Source of the DNA: Pseudomonadota bacterium
GTDB taxonomy: Bacteria > Bdellovibrionota_C > UBA2361 > OMII01
DNA: 6,478 bases
Assembly: GCA_027486155.1 (NCBI GenBank)
Contig: JAIXPR010000040.1
Coordinates: 1 to 6,478 of the forward strand
Direction: 5' to 3'
Shown: in pieces, positions 1 to 6,264 of the stretch
Numbering within the stretch: position 1 is the first letter of the stretch
How the letters are laid out: every line of letters begins with the position of its first letter
Notes under the pieces: generated by a model
What the model was told of the DNA's origin: nothing
The model's database searches: none
What the model saw: only the letters and a program-made list of their open reading frames with translations
Program-made: the position numbers and the translations under genes

Positions 1-428
1 ACCATCGCCCAGAGGAAGGTCATGGTGGTGTAGACCACTCGAAACTCCTCAGGGAGTCTCCACGCGATAACGGATACAGCCGCTCCCCACACCTCGAAGA
101 ACGGGAAGCGATCGTTCACTAACATTTGGTAGGTGCAAATTCCAAGGACGGTAGCGATGACAGCTGGAGAGCAGGTAATCTTCACGCAGAACACCACCGT
201 CATGAGAAGAACACTGACAAAGAGCTCCCATCCAGTTGGGGTATTGGAATAGATAGCCAACGGAAGGGAGATGAAAACGGTAGCTATCGCAAGCTGGTAG
301 CCTGCTTTCAGAGAGCCTGTGGGGCGGCTTGTTTGCATCTCGCGCCAATAGCGACGTTGTCGCTTGAAGCAGGCGCACATGAGGATAAGGATGAATCCGG
401 CCGCCGCAATCTTTAAATACTCAGTCAT
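1..428 (-). CDS. Multi-pass membrane protein of unknown family (N-terminal part, runs off the left edge)
   Basis: An uninterrupted minus-strand frame starts at ATG 428-426 and is still open at the window edge, giving 142 complete codons (start MTEYLKIAAAGFILILMCAC). The translation is strongly hydrophobic. Probable membrane segments lie at about residues 3-20, 43-60, 67-82, 84-104 and 109-124, and another begins near 131. A basic stretch (FKRQRRYWRE, residues 21-30) after the first segment suggests that this loop is cytoplasmic. No catalytic motif is recognisable and I do not assign a family. The start is uncertain: an AGGA lies 14 nt upstream, which is long for a ribosome binding site, and Met17 and Met31 are in-frame alternatives. 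The gene lies 234 nt beyond aroA on the same strand, so it could be read by operon read-through or from its own promoter. That it is a real gene is supported by the open frame and the sustained hydrophobic pattern. Its function is unknown. Confidence 0.7.
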   Translation of the reverse strand, partial: MTEYLKIAAAGFILILMCACFKRQRRYWREMQTSRPTGSLKAGYQLAIATVFISLPLAIYSNTPTGWELFVSVLLMTVVFCVKITCSPAVIATVLGICTYQMLVNDRFPFFEVWGAAVSVIAWRLPEEFRVVYTTMTFLWAM

Positions 429-462
429 ACGTGTCTATTAATTCCTGTCTTTGTATGAGTGG

Positions 463-591
463 TATGATGGGCCAACCGCGGTGTGTGCTCAAGCTAAGAG
501 GTGTTAGTTTTGTGTTTGGAGTTCCGGACGAAACCGGCTCTCTAGCCCTTCCGTTAGGCCTAAGTGCCTAGGGTTATGGCTTTTTTGTTTT
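463..591 (+). ncRNA. Candidate small RNA or small-protein transcript (low confidence)
   Basis: A plus-strand extended -10-like element, TGGTATGAT (460-468), would start transcription near 474-475. An intrinsic-terminator-like hairpin with T's ends near 587-591, which would give an RNA of about 115 nt. Between them is a hairpin with stem CCGG/CCGG and loop ACGAAA. There is no good -35 hexamer, although extended -10 promoters can tolerate that. As an alternative, an open frame on the same strand from ATG 455 (or 464, 467) to TAG 569-571 encodes 38 residues or fewer. It has no Shine-Dalgarno sequence, and its first ATG lies upstream of the predicted start site, so I favour RNA or chance over protein. 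No known RNA family was recognised. All of this is inferred from pattern alone. Confidence 0.25.
543..591 (+). terminator. Rho-independent terminator-like hairpin, plus strand
   Basis: TAGCCCT (543-549) pairs with AGGGTTA (570-576), including one G-U pair. A bulge of six bases follows, then AGGC (556-559) pairs with GCCT (566-569) around a 6-nt loop. Four bases after the stem comes TTTTTTGTTTT (581-591). The T-tract is on the plus strand, so the element cannot end the minus-strand aro operon by the usual mechanism. It implies a plus-strand transcript in this gap. Confidence 0.5.
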
Positions 592-662
592 CTCTGAAAC
601 TTGTGGTCGGCCGCAGCGGTCACCCTCGGTCGGATCCAGATCGCACGTAAACGGACACCCTG

Positions 663-1964
663 CTAGTACTCGCTGTGTATCCCACTAAGAGCCAGAACCT
701 CCCAGAAGGTAGGAAAGGATTTTTCCACGACGTGGGGTTCTTCGATTTCGACTCCCGGTACCCGGGCGGCGAGGACCGCGCATGACATCGCCATGCGATG
801 GTCATCATAGGTCTTTATTCGCGCGCCATGAGGGTTGCCGCCGTGGACGATAAGATAGTCAGGACCAGGCTCACTCGTGATACCGACTTTAGCAAGTTCA
901 GCGTGCAACGCCGCGATGCGGTCGGTCTCCTTGACTCGGAGGGTGCTTAAGCCACGCATCGTCGTTTTTCCCTGAGCGAATGCCGCCACTACCGCAAGGG
1001 TCTGCGCTACGTCAGGCATGTTTGACATGTCGATATCTATCCCTTTAAGGGTCTTTGGCCCAACGACGGTTATGGAACGCTCATCTGAGGATACAGAGCA
1101 TCCCATACGCATCAGGACCTCAGGGAAATGGATGTCTCCCTGCGCCGAGCGAGGGTTCACGTTTTTGACGGTCGCCTTTCCCTGTGATACCGCCGCCAAC
1201 CCCCAGAGGTATGAGGCCCCGGAAGCATCTCCCTCGATCTGCATGACGCGAGGTTGATACGTCTGCCCCGGCGCGCAGGTATAGCGCGTGTATGAGTCGT
1301 TTGTAATGGACACGCCGAATTCCCGAACACTTTGAAGGGTCATATCGATGTACGACTGCGATATCTGTTCCCCCTCGATCTCGACCACGAGTTTGTTTGT
1401 GTTGAGGGGCGCTGTGAGCAGGATGGCGGAGATAAACTGACTACTCACGGTGCCGTTCATCCCTATCGTTCCTCCTTTGAGGTGAGTTGTTGAGCGGATG
1501 CGAAGGGGAGGGCATCCCTCGGTTCCGAGATAGTCGATCTCGGCGCCCAAGCTTCTCAGTGCGGTGACGAGCTCCTTAATGGGACGAGCGTGCATGCGCT
1601 CAGAGCCTGAGAGAACCACGTCGATGCCGGGGATAGCGGCGCAGAGCGCTGTCAGAAAGCGCATCGTGGTACCGGCCGGACCTACATTAATCTCGCCGTG
1701 GTAGGGATTGAGCGCCCCCCCGGTACCCTCAACGATAAGAGTCGTGCCATGAGGCCCGGTCTCCTCGGTGATAGACACCCCGAGCAATCGTAGCGCCTTG
1801 GTCATCGCTTCGCTATCTGAGCTTATCGAAGCGAGTGAAAGCTTCGACACCCCTGAGGCGAGAGCCGCGATTATGAGTGCGCGGTTGGTGTAGCTCTTTG
1901 ATCCGAGTACCTCACATGTGAGCGAGATGGGTTTAGCTGGTGGAGTGAGTTTCAGTGTTATCAT
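663..1964 (-). CDS. aroA: 3-phosphoshikimate 1-carboxyvinyltransferase (EPSP synthase)
   Basis: This cytosolic enzyme transfers the enolpyruvyl group of PEP to shikimate 3-phosphate, the penultimate step to chorismate. With the start used here the protein is 433 residues, normal for the family. Visible motifs are GSKSYTNRA (about 21-29), the PEP-site loop GPAGTTMRF (95-103), ERMHARPI (122-129), DASGASY (246-252), the MPDVAQT segment with the likely catalytic Asp near 318, LRVKETDRI (342-350), DDHRMAMS (387-394) and EKSFPTFW (414-421). Start choice: ATG 1964-1962 has GGAG ten bases upstream, and the protein then begins MITLKLTPP as EPSP synthases usually do. An upstream in-frame ATG at 2021 would add 19 atypical residues (ending SHHH), has no clear ribosome binding site, and would overlap aroB by 7 nt, which could permit coupled translation. 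It is the last gene of the operon and has no obvious terminator after its TAG. In the PEP-site loop, Pro replaces the Asn and Phe replaces the Pro found in E. coli EPSPS (N94, P101). Confidence 0.95.
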   Translation of the reverse strand: MITLKLTPPAKPISLTCEVLGSKSYTNRALIIAALASGVSKLSLASISSDSEAMTKALRLLGVSITEETGPHGTTLIVEGTGGALNPYHGEINVGPAGTTMRFLTALCAAIPGIDVVLSGSERMHARPIKELVTALRSLGAEIDYLGTEGCPPLRIRSTTHLKGGTIGMNGTVSSQFISAILLTAPLNTNKLVVEIEGEQISQSYIDMTLQSVREFGVSITNDSYTRYTCAPGQTYQPRVMQIEGDASGASYLWGLAAVSQGKATVKNVNPRSAQGDIHFPEVLMRMGCSVSSDERSITVVGPKTLKGIDIDMSNMPDVAQTLAVVAAFAQGKTTMRGLSTLRVKETDRIAALHAELAKVGITSEPGPDYLIVHGGNPHGARIKTYDDHRMAMSCAVLAARVPGVEIEEPHVVEKSFPTFWEVLALSGIHSEY

Positions 1965-2014
1965 GTGGTGGTGGCTCCGGGGGATGTGGGGTCCTGTTAA
2001 TGATAGCTGCGTTG

Positions 2015-3115
2015 TCAGCATGGATGAGTCGCGCCGGGTTGTATCGCCGCGAGCGACTCACCGATCACGTCCTCTGAGATCACTACATCGAACACGGCTG
2101 AACCAATGCGTTCGAGGAGGGTCCACTTGACCTGTCCTCCGACATTCTTTTTGTCCTTCGAGATCAGAGCTCGAAGCTCGCCGGCTGGGATAGATTTCAG
2201 TAGCCGAGTGGGAAGGCCAGCCGCCGTGAGTCCTGTATCGATCGTTGTAAGGTCAGCGAGCGATAGCTTGCCAACTCGATACGAGATGTATGCCTCACCA
2301 TACATCCCTATCGATATCGCCTCTCCGTGAGTCAGCGCGGGGCCATGGGCGAGCGCGAACGATTCGATGGCGTGTCCGATAGAGTGACCAAAGTTTAGAG
2401 CCTTTCGAGGGCCTTGTTCCGTTTCATCGCACTCAACGATCGCCTTCTTAATCTCGCAGGAGCGATGCACGATCTCTACCATCTCATCAGGTGTCCACCG
2501 CATGCAGTCCCGAGCGGTAACCTTGTCGAAGTATGCGCGGTCCGAGATCAATCCGTGCTTTACGACCTCAGCGAATCCCGAGCGAATCTCTCGCTCGGGA
2601 AGGGTCTCAAGGGCGTCGATATCGATGACCACGCCGACCGGCTGCGCGATGGACCCGATCAGGTTCTTGATCCCGTGGAAATTTATCCCGGCTTTTCCGC
2701 CGATGCTCGCGTCGACCTGGGCGAGGAGGGTGCTCGGTACGTGAAGGAAGGCGACCCCTCGCATATAGGTTCCCGCGGCGAAGCCGACGAGGTCACTTGT
2801 GGCGCCCCCACCAACTGTGATGACCAGAGATTTTCTGTCCAGTTTCTGTTCGGCGAAGAACTCCCAGAGATGAATGAGTTCATTTACGTTTTTTTGAGAC
2901 TCACCACCTGTAAGTGACAGTACACGAGTAGGAGGCACCGAGAGAGCCGCGCACACGCGGTCTTTCGCCTTAGAGGCTCCGGCGTCAGCTACCACTACGA
3001 ATGAGGAGTACTTTGAGGGGGAGATGAGCTCAGGAAGCTTTTCAATCAATCCTCTATCGACCCAGAGTGGCGAATGAGACTCAGTTCGCGCGACGTTGAC
3101 ATCGAGAGTATACAT
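2015..3115 (-). CDS. aroB: 3-dehydroquinate synthase
   Basis: AroB converts DAHP to 3-dehydroquinate, the second shikimate-pathway step, in the cytosol using NAD+ and a divalent metal. The protein is 366 residues, the usual bacterial length. Motifs are the nucleotide-binding GGGATSDLVGFAAGTYMRG (102-120), HVPSTLLAQVDASIGGK (125-141), SGFAEVVKHG (179-188), LNFGHSIGHAIE (240-251) and LTHGEAISIGM (261-271). By family comparison the metal ligands are Glu183, His244 and His263. Its ATG overlaps the TAA of the preceding fusion gene by one base (TAATG), and GAGG lies 7 nt upstream inside that gene, so the two are probably translationally coupled. It acts directly on the product of the DAHP synthase domain encoded immediately upstream. 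No truncation or odd residue was seen. Confidence 0.97.
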   Translation of the reverse strand: MYTLDVNVARTESHSPLWVDRGLIEKLPELISPSKYSSFVVVADAGASKAKDRVCAALSVPPTRVLSLTGGESQKNVNELIHLWEFFAEQKLDRKSLVITVGGGATSDLVGFAAGTYMRGVAFLHVPSTLLAQVDASIGGKAGINFHGIKNLIGSIAQPVGVVIDIDALETLPEREIRSGFAEVVKHGLISDRAYFDKVTARDCMRWTPDEMVEIVHRSCEIKKAIVECDETEQGPRKALNFGHSIGHAIESFALAHGPALTHGEAISIGMYGEAYISYRVGKLSLADLTTIDTGLTAAGLPTRLLKSIPAGELRALISKDKKNVGGQVKWTLLERIGSAVFDVVISEDVIGESLAAIQPGATHPC

Positions 3116-5220
3116 TACGAAACCTCAATCTTTTTAAGATCCGCCATTAACTTCGCGAACTGGGGGAAGCGAAGAGCTTGCGGCCCATCACTCAACGCCT
3201 TCTCCGGTTCCGGATGGAACTCAACGATAATACCATCGGCACCAACCGCTTTAGCGGCGAGCGCCAATGGCGCTACGAGCTCCCGTGTTCCCGCGGCGTG
3301 GGAAGGATCGATGAAGATCGGTAAGTGGGTTCGGGCCTTGAGAACCGGTACCGCGCTGATATCGAGCGTTCCTCGCGTCGCCGTCTCAAACGTTCTGATA
3401 CCACGCTCACATAGGAATACCTGTTGGTTTCCTCCGGCCAGGATGTACTCGGTCGCTTGCAGGAGCTCCTCAATAGGAGCGCTGAGCCCTCGCTTGAGCA
3501 TCACGGGGCGACGGGTCTCTCCGATCGCCTTCAAGAGGCTGTAGTTTTGCATGTTGCGCGCGCCAATTTGCAAGATATCGGCCTTCTCCGCCACACGCTC
3601 CACGTCCTCCGTAGTCATAACCTCGGTGATGACCGGCATCCCGTGAGCGCGGCCCGCCTCGATGAGGAGATCGAGCCCCTCATAGCCGAGTCCCTGAAAG
3701 CTGTAGGGCGAGGTTCGAGGTTTGAATACCCCTCCACGAAGGATCTTAGCGCCGTTGTTTCGAGCCTCACGGGCGCACGCCATGATTTGCTCACGCGATT
3801 CGACGGAGCAGGGCCCCGCGATGACGAGGAAATTACCGTCTCCGATCCTAACACCTCCAACGTCGATGATGGTGTTATCCGGCTTGTAATCGCGACTCAC
3901 GAGCTTGTAGCCCTTATCTTTGCCACCACTCTTGGGAGCGGGAGTGTCTTTCACCTCGATGCGAACTGACGATGGCTGGCACGTATCGGTTTCGCACGGT
4001 GAGCTCTCCTGATTCGTCACCTCTGTTGGGGCGACATCGCAGGATGGGAAGCATCCAAGCACCTTTATGAAGCGGGTCAGCTTCGTTACTTCATCGAGAG
4101 CGGCTTTGACGTTCGGGGCCTCGAGATTGCCGATAAAGTCGATGTAGAACATCTCTTCCCATAAGTTGTCGGGAATCGGCTTGCTCTCAAGTTTCGTGAG
4201 GTTGATGCCATGCTGTTTGAACGCAATAAGCGTGTCGACGAGCGCTCCAGGTTTATGCAGGGTGCTCATCGCGAGAGAGACCTTGCTGGTGACACGAGGA
4301 TCAACCTTGACGGGACTCTTTGATACGACGACATAGCGGGTAAAGTTATCCTCGTGATTCGCGATGTCCCGTTTCAGCACCTTGAGACCGAACATTTCGG
4401 CTGCTTCCTCGCTCGCGATCGCCGCGCGATGTTTGTCGCCGCTCTCCTTGAGCTCCTTGAGAGCTGTCGCGGAGTCGGTCGCGTACTGAACAGCGCAGTT
4501 TGGGATTGAGGCGAGGAAGTGCCCACACTCGGCCACAGCGAGTTGACTGCAGTGAATGATGGTGAGCTGCGATACGCGAACGTCCTCTCGTCCGATGAGG
4601 CAGTGGCGCACGTTAAACTTCTCCTCTCCCACGATCGATACTCGGGAGTTTAGCAGGAGGTCGTACACTTCATTGATACCGCCGGATGTCGTGTTCTCAA
4701 TCGGCAGGATGCCGAGCTCGCACGAGCCGCTCTCAACGGCGTCTACCGTCTCCTTGAATGAGGGGAATCCAACAAAATCCGGCCCTGCTGAATGTGTGGT
4801 GGGCGCGGCAGCGGGAGCGCCCGCTGAGGAGAGGATCGAACGTCCCATGAGATGGGAATAGGAGCCATCGATCCCTTGAAAGGCGACCTTGACCGAGCGC
4901 TTGCGTTCAGGCGCGCCGTTAAGTTTTGATTGAAGGATATCCTGTTGGAGGCGTACCGAGTCCGCGATGATCTCGTGAAAAAGTTTCACGATGAGCTGTG
5001 GATCGAGACCGAGGAGTCGTCCGTCAGCGATTCGTTGTCGGATCAAAGATTGCTCCCGCGCCTCGTCGCGAATCGGAGTATTCGCCGTCGCCTTCGATTG
5101 GATGACCCTCTCCGTAAGCTCTCGACGTTGGGCGAGTATCTCAAGGAGCTGTTTATCGAGTTTATCTATCTCCTGACGGGTATCTGAGAGCTCAGTGTTG
5201 GATATTTGTGATGTAGTCAT
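3115..5220 (-). CDS. Fused chorismate mutase - prephenate dehydratase (ACT) - DAHP synthase
   Basis: One continuous 701-residue protein joins three activities. (1) AroQ-type chorismate mutase, about residues 8-97, has every E. coli active-site residue I could align: Arg15, Arg32, Lys43, Asp52, Arg55, Glu56 and a Gln at 92/93. (2) Prephenate dehydratase, about 110-300, has GIDGSYSH (116-123), LPIENTTSGG (172-181) and NFTRYVVV (292-299). (3) The ACT regulatory domain, about 312-390, has GALV (325-328) and ESKP (345-348), the Phe-binding elements of PheA proteins. A linker (390-435) with four Cys follows. (4) Type I-beta (KDPG-aldolase-like) DAHP synthase, about 437-701, has AGPCSVES, KPRTSPYSFQGLG, QIGARNMQN, CERGIRTFE, DPSHAAG and HPEPEKALSDG. 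Its metal ligands Cys471, His641, Glu667 and Asp678 keep exactly the spacing of Thermotoga DAHP synthase (102, 272, 298, 309). It therefore makes DAHP from PEP and erythrose 4-phosphate, and turns chorismate into phenylpyruvate. GGGAAG lies 5 nt before the ATG. PheA (mutase-dehydratase) and mutase-DAHP synthase fusions are known; I do not recall a characterised protein with all three. Confidence 0.95.
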   Translation of the reverse strand: MTTSQISNTELSDTRQEIDKLDKQLLEILAQRRELTERVIQSKATANTPIRDEAREQSLIRQRIADGRLLGLDPQLIVKLFHEIIADSVRLQQDILQSKLNGAPERKRSVKVAFQGIDGSYSHLMGRSILSSAGAPAAAPTTHSAGPDFVGFPSFKETVDAVESGSCELGILPIENTTSGGINEVYDLLLNSRVSIVGEEKFNVRHCLIGREDVRVSQLTIIHCSQLAVAECGHFLASIPNCAVQYATDSATALKELKESGDKHRAAIASEEAAEMFGLKVLKRDIANHEDNFTRYVVVSKSPVKVDPRVTSKVSLAMSTLHKPGALVDTLIAFKQHGINLTKLESKPIPDNLWEEMFYIDFIGNLEAPNVKAALDEVTKLTRFIKVLGCFPSCDVAPTEVTNQESSPCETDTCQPSSVRIEVKDTPAPKSGGKDKGYKLVSRDYKPDNTIIDVGGVRIGDGNFLVIAGPCSVESREQIMACAREARNNGAKILRGGVFKPRTSPYSFQGLGYEGLDLLIEAGRAHGMPVITEVMTTEDVERVAEKADILQIGARNMQNYSLLKAIGETRRPVMLKRGLSAPIEELLQATEYILAGGNQQVFLCERGIRTFETATRGTLDISAVPVLKARTHLPIFIDPSHAAGTRELVAPLALAAKAVGADGIIVEFHPEPEKALSDGPQALRFPQFAKLMADLKKIEVS

Positions 5221-5242
5221 ACGTACTTCCCGGTGATGATAG

Positions 5243-6145
5243 CTATGAAACGAACGTTAAGAACTTTGTGTAGCGGTGCGACCGACCGTACGCCGCGTCG
5301 AGGTATGCCTGTTTGAGCTCCGACGTTATCGGACCGGGAGCTCCGATCCGAAGAGACTTGTCCTCGATCGACCCGATCGGTGTCATCTCGGCCGCCGTGC
5401 CGGTGAAGAACGCCTCGTCGGCGTCCTGTGCTTCAGCGACGGTCAATTTTCTCTCGGTAACCACGAATCCCTTATCCCGAGCTATCTCTATAACTGAGGC
5501 CCTGGTAATGCCGGGGAGTATCGTGCCGCAGGGAGGCGTGATGATCTCGCGGTCTTTAATGATGAAGAAGTTCGCGCCGGGGCCTTCGGCGATGTTGCCC
5601 TCATAGTCCAGGAAGAGCGCCTCGTGATACTGGGTGCCCTGAACCTCCTGCACGGCGAGGATACTATTCACGTAGTGTCCACCTATCTTCGCGTCGGCGA
5701 CGGTGGAGCGAGGATGAATGCGGATATACTTACTTACTTTGATGTTGGCCGAGGATATCGGTAGGTATGCTCCCCAAGGCCAACACGCGATCGTGACGTC
5801 TACCGCGGCGGTCGCGGGGTTGAGTCCCATGGTCCCATATCCGAACGTGGCGTGTGGTCGTATGTAGCACGCCTCCACTTCGTTTCGTTTGAGCAGTTCG
5901 AGTGTGATGGAGGAGAGATCGTCAGCGGAGTAGGGGAGCTTCATCCGGATCGCTTCGGCCGAGTAGTGGAACCGATCCATGTGCTCTTTGAGGCGGAAGA
6001 TCGCGGTGCCCTTCTCCGTCTTATAGGCGCGCAGTCCCTCGAAGATGGATGATCCATAGTGAAGTCCGTGTGAGAGAACGTGCACTCGGGCGTCATTCCA
6101 AGGGACAAACGAACCGTTCATCCATATCCACTGCGTTGGTTCCAT
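5243..6145 (-). CDS. ilvE: Branched-chain amino acid aminotransferase (class IV, PLP-dependent)
   Basis: This 300-residue cytosolic fold-type IV aminotransferase interconverts Val, Leu and Ile with their 2-oxo acids, using glutamate/2-oxoglutarate. Motifs are the N-terminal MNGSFVPWNDARVHVLSHG (9-27), SSIFEGLRAY (32-41), AKIGGHYVNS (152-161) with Lys153 as the predicted PLP Schiff-base lysine, NIAEGPGANFF (184-194) with Glu188 facing the PLP ring nitrogen, and LPGITR (210-215). The length is normal. GAGGAA lies 7 nt before the ATG. A small stem, CGAG/CTCG, brackets this site and might damp initiation. It is the first structural gene of the operon, behind the leader peptide and attenuator, and ends 22 nt before the fusion gene. 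Because it sits with phenylalanine-pathway genes, it may also transaminate phenylpyruvate, as IlvE of E. coli can do weakly. That role is inferred from context, and the name rests on sequence family alone. Confidence 0.93.
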   Translation of the reverse strand: MEPTQWIWMNGSFVPWNDARVHVLSHGLHYGSSIFEGLRAYKTEKGTAIFRLKEHMDRFHYSAEAIRMKLPYSADDLSSITLELLKRNEVEACYIRPHATFGYGTMGLNPATAAVDVTIACWPWGAYLPISSANIKVSKYIRIHPRSTVADAKIGGHYVNSILAVQEVQGTQYHEALFLDYEGNIAEGPGANFFIIKDREIITPPCGTILPGITRASVIEIARDKGFVVTERKLTVAEAQDADEAFFTGTAAEMTPIGSIEDKSLRIGAPGPITSELKQAYLDAAYGRSHRYTKFLTFVS

Positions 6146-6193
6146 CGAGAAGTTCCTCGCGTTACATCAGGCTCGTCCGCACGAGGGGCAAGC

Positions 6194-6226
6194 AAAAAAA
6201 AAGGCCCTGCGGTGAAGCAGAGCCTT
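6194..6226 (-). terminator. Intrinsic terminator (attenuator) ahead of ilvE
   Basis: In the minus-strand RNA, GGCUCUGC (6224-6217) pairs with GCAGGGCC (6210-6203) with no mismatch (seven Watson-Crick pairs and one G-U) around the loop UUCACC. AAGG/CCUU extends the stem by two A-U pairs into the T-tract. Nine T's follow (6202-6194). The element lies after the WYFVF leader peptide and 48 nt before the ilvE start. Its 5' arm can instead pair with RNA just after the leader stop codon, so it looks like a conditional terminator rather than the end of an upstream gene. Confidence 0.9.
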
Positions 6227-6264
6227 CTCCAGCCCATAAGGCTGGGTACTCTGCCCTTAAGGCC
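6203..6264 (-). promoter_or_regulatory. Alternative antiterminator structure
   Basis: GGGCAGAG (6256-6249), directly after the leader stop codon, can pair with CUCUGCUU (6222-6215). This makes six Watson-Crick and two G-U pairs and captures most of the 5' arm of the terminator. Nested inside is a 6-bp hairpin, CCAGCC (6245-6240) with GGCUGG (6234-6229). Outside it, GGCCUU (6264-6259) can pair with AGGGCC (6208-6203), the terminator's 3' arm. A competing early stem is GUACUC (6301-6296, leader codons 3-4) with GAGUAC (6251-6246). Together these give the 1:2, 2:3, 3:4 arrangement of ribosome-dependent attenuators. The pairings were found by eye; energies were not computed. Confidence 0.75.

Larger units (their letters stand above)
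429..662. other. Intergenic gap between aroA and the membrane-protein gene
   Basis: This 234-nt gap has no clear intrinsic terminator for the minus-strand aro operon: no GC-rich hairpin is followed by T's on that strand, so the operon may end Rho-dependently or read through. On the minus strand a weak promoter-like pair (TTGAGC at 492-487, 17-nt spacer, CATCAT at 469-464) could serve the membrane-protein gene. On the plus strand a hairpin with a T-tract and an extended -10-like element are present and described separately. A further short hairpin, CCGG-ACGAAA-CCGG, is at about 524-537. No tRNA or known riboswitch pattern was recognised. Confidence 0.5.

Noticed and set aside
49..378. 109-residue minus-strand frame in another register
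   Set aside because: The overlapping register 1-428 gives a coherent multi-pass membrane protein, while this frame has a random-looking composition.
429..662. tRNA or other standard RNA gene in the gap
   Set aside because: No cloverleaf arms, GGTTCGAATCC-like T-loop or signal-recognition-particle RNA motif was found.
601..662. Intrinsic terminator directly after aroA
   Set aside because: Short GC-rich complementarities exist, but none is followed by a T-tract on the minus strand.
2414..2917. 167-residue plus-strand frame opposite aroB
   Set aside because: It is fully antisense to a well-conserved aroB and has no recognisable motif or ribosome binding site, so it is a shadow frame. The same holds for other antisense frames over aroA, the fusion gene and ilvE.
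3880..4050. The fusion as two genes joined by a sequencing error
   Set aside because: The frame is continuous through a plausible flexible linker. No start with a good ribosome binding site or change of frame is seen before the DAHP synthase part. Reads would still be the final test.
6194..6226. Terminator of a gene upstream of the window
   Set aside because: It lies downstream of the leader frame and promoter, no upstream coding frame reaches it, and its 5' arm has a built-in competing partner right after the leader stop codon.
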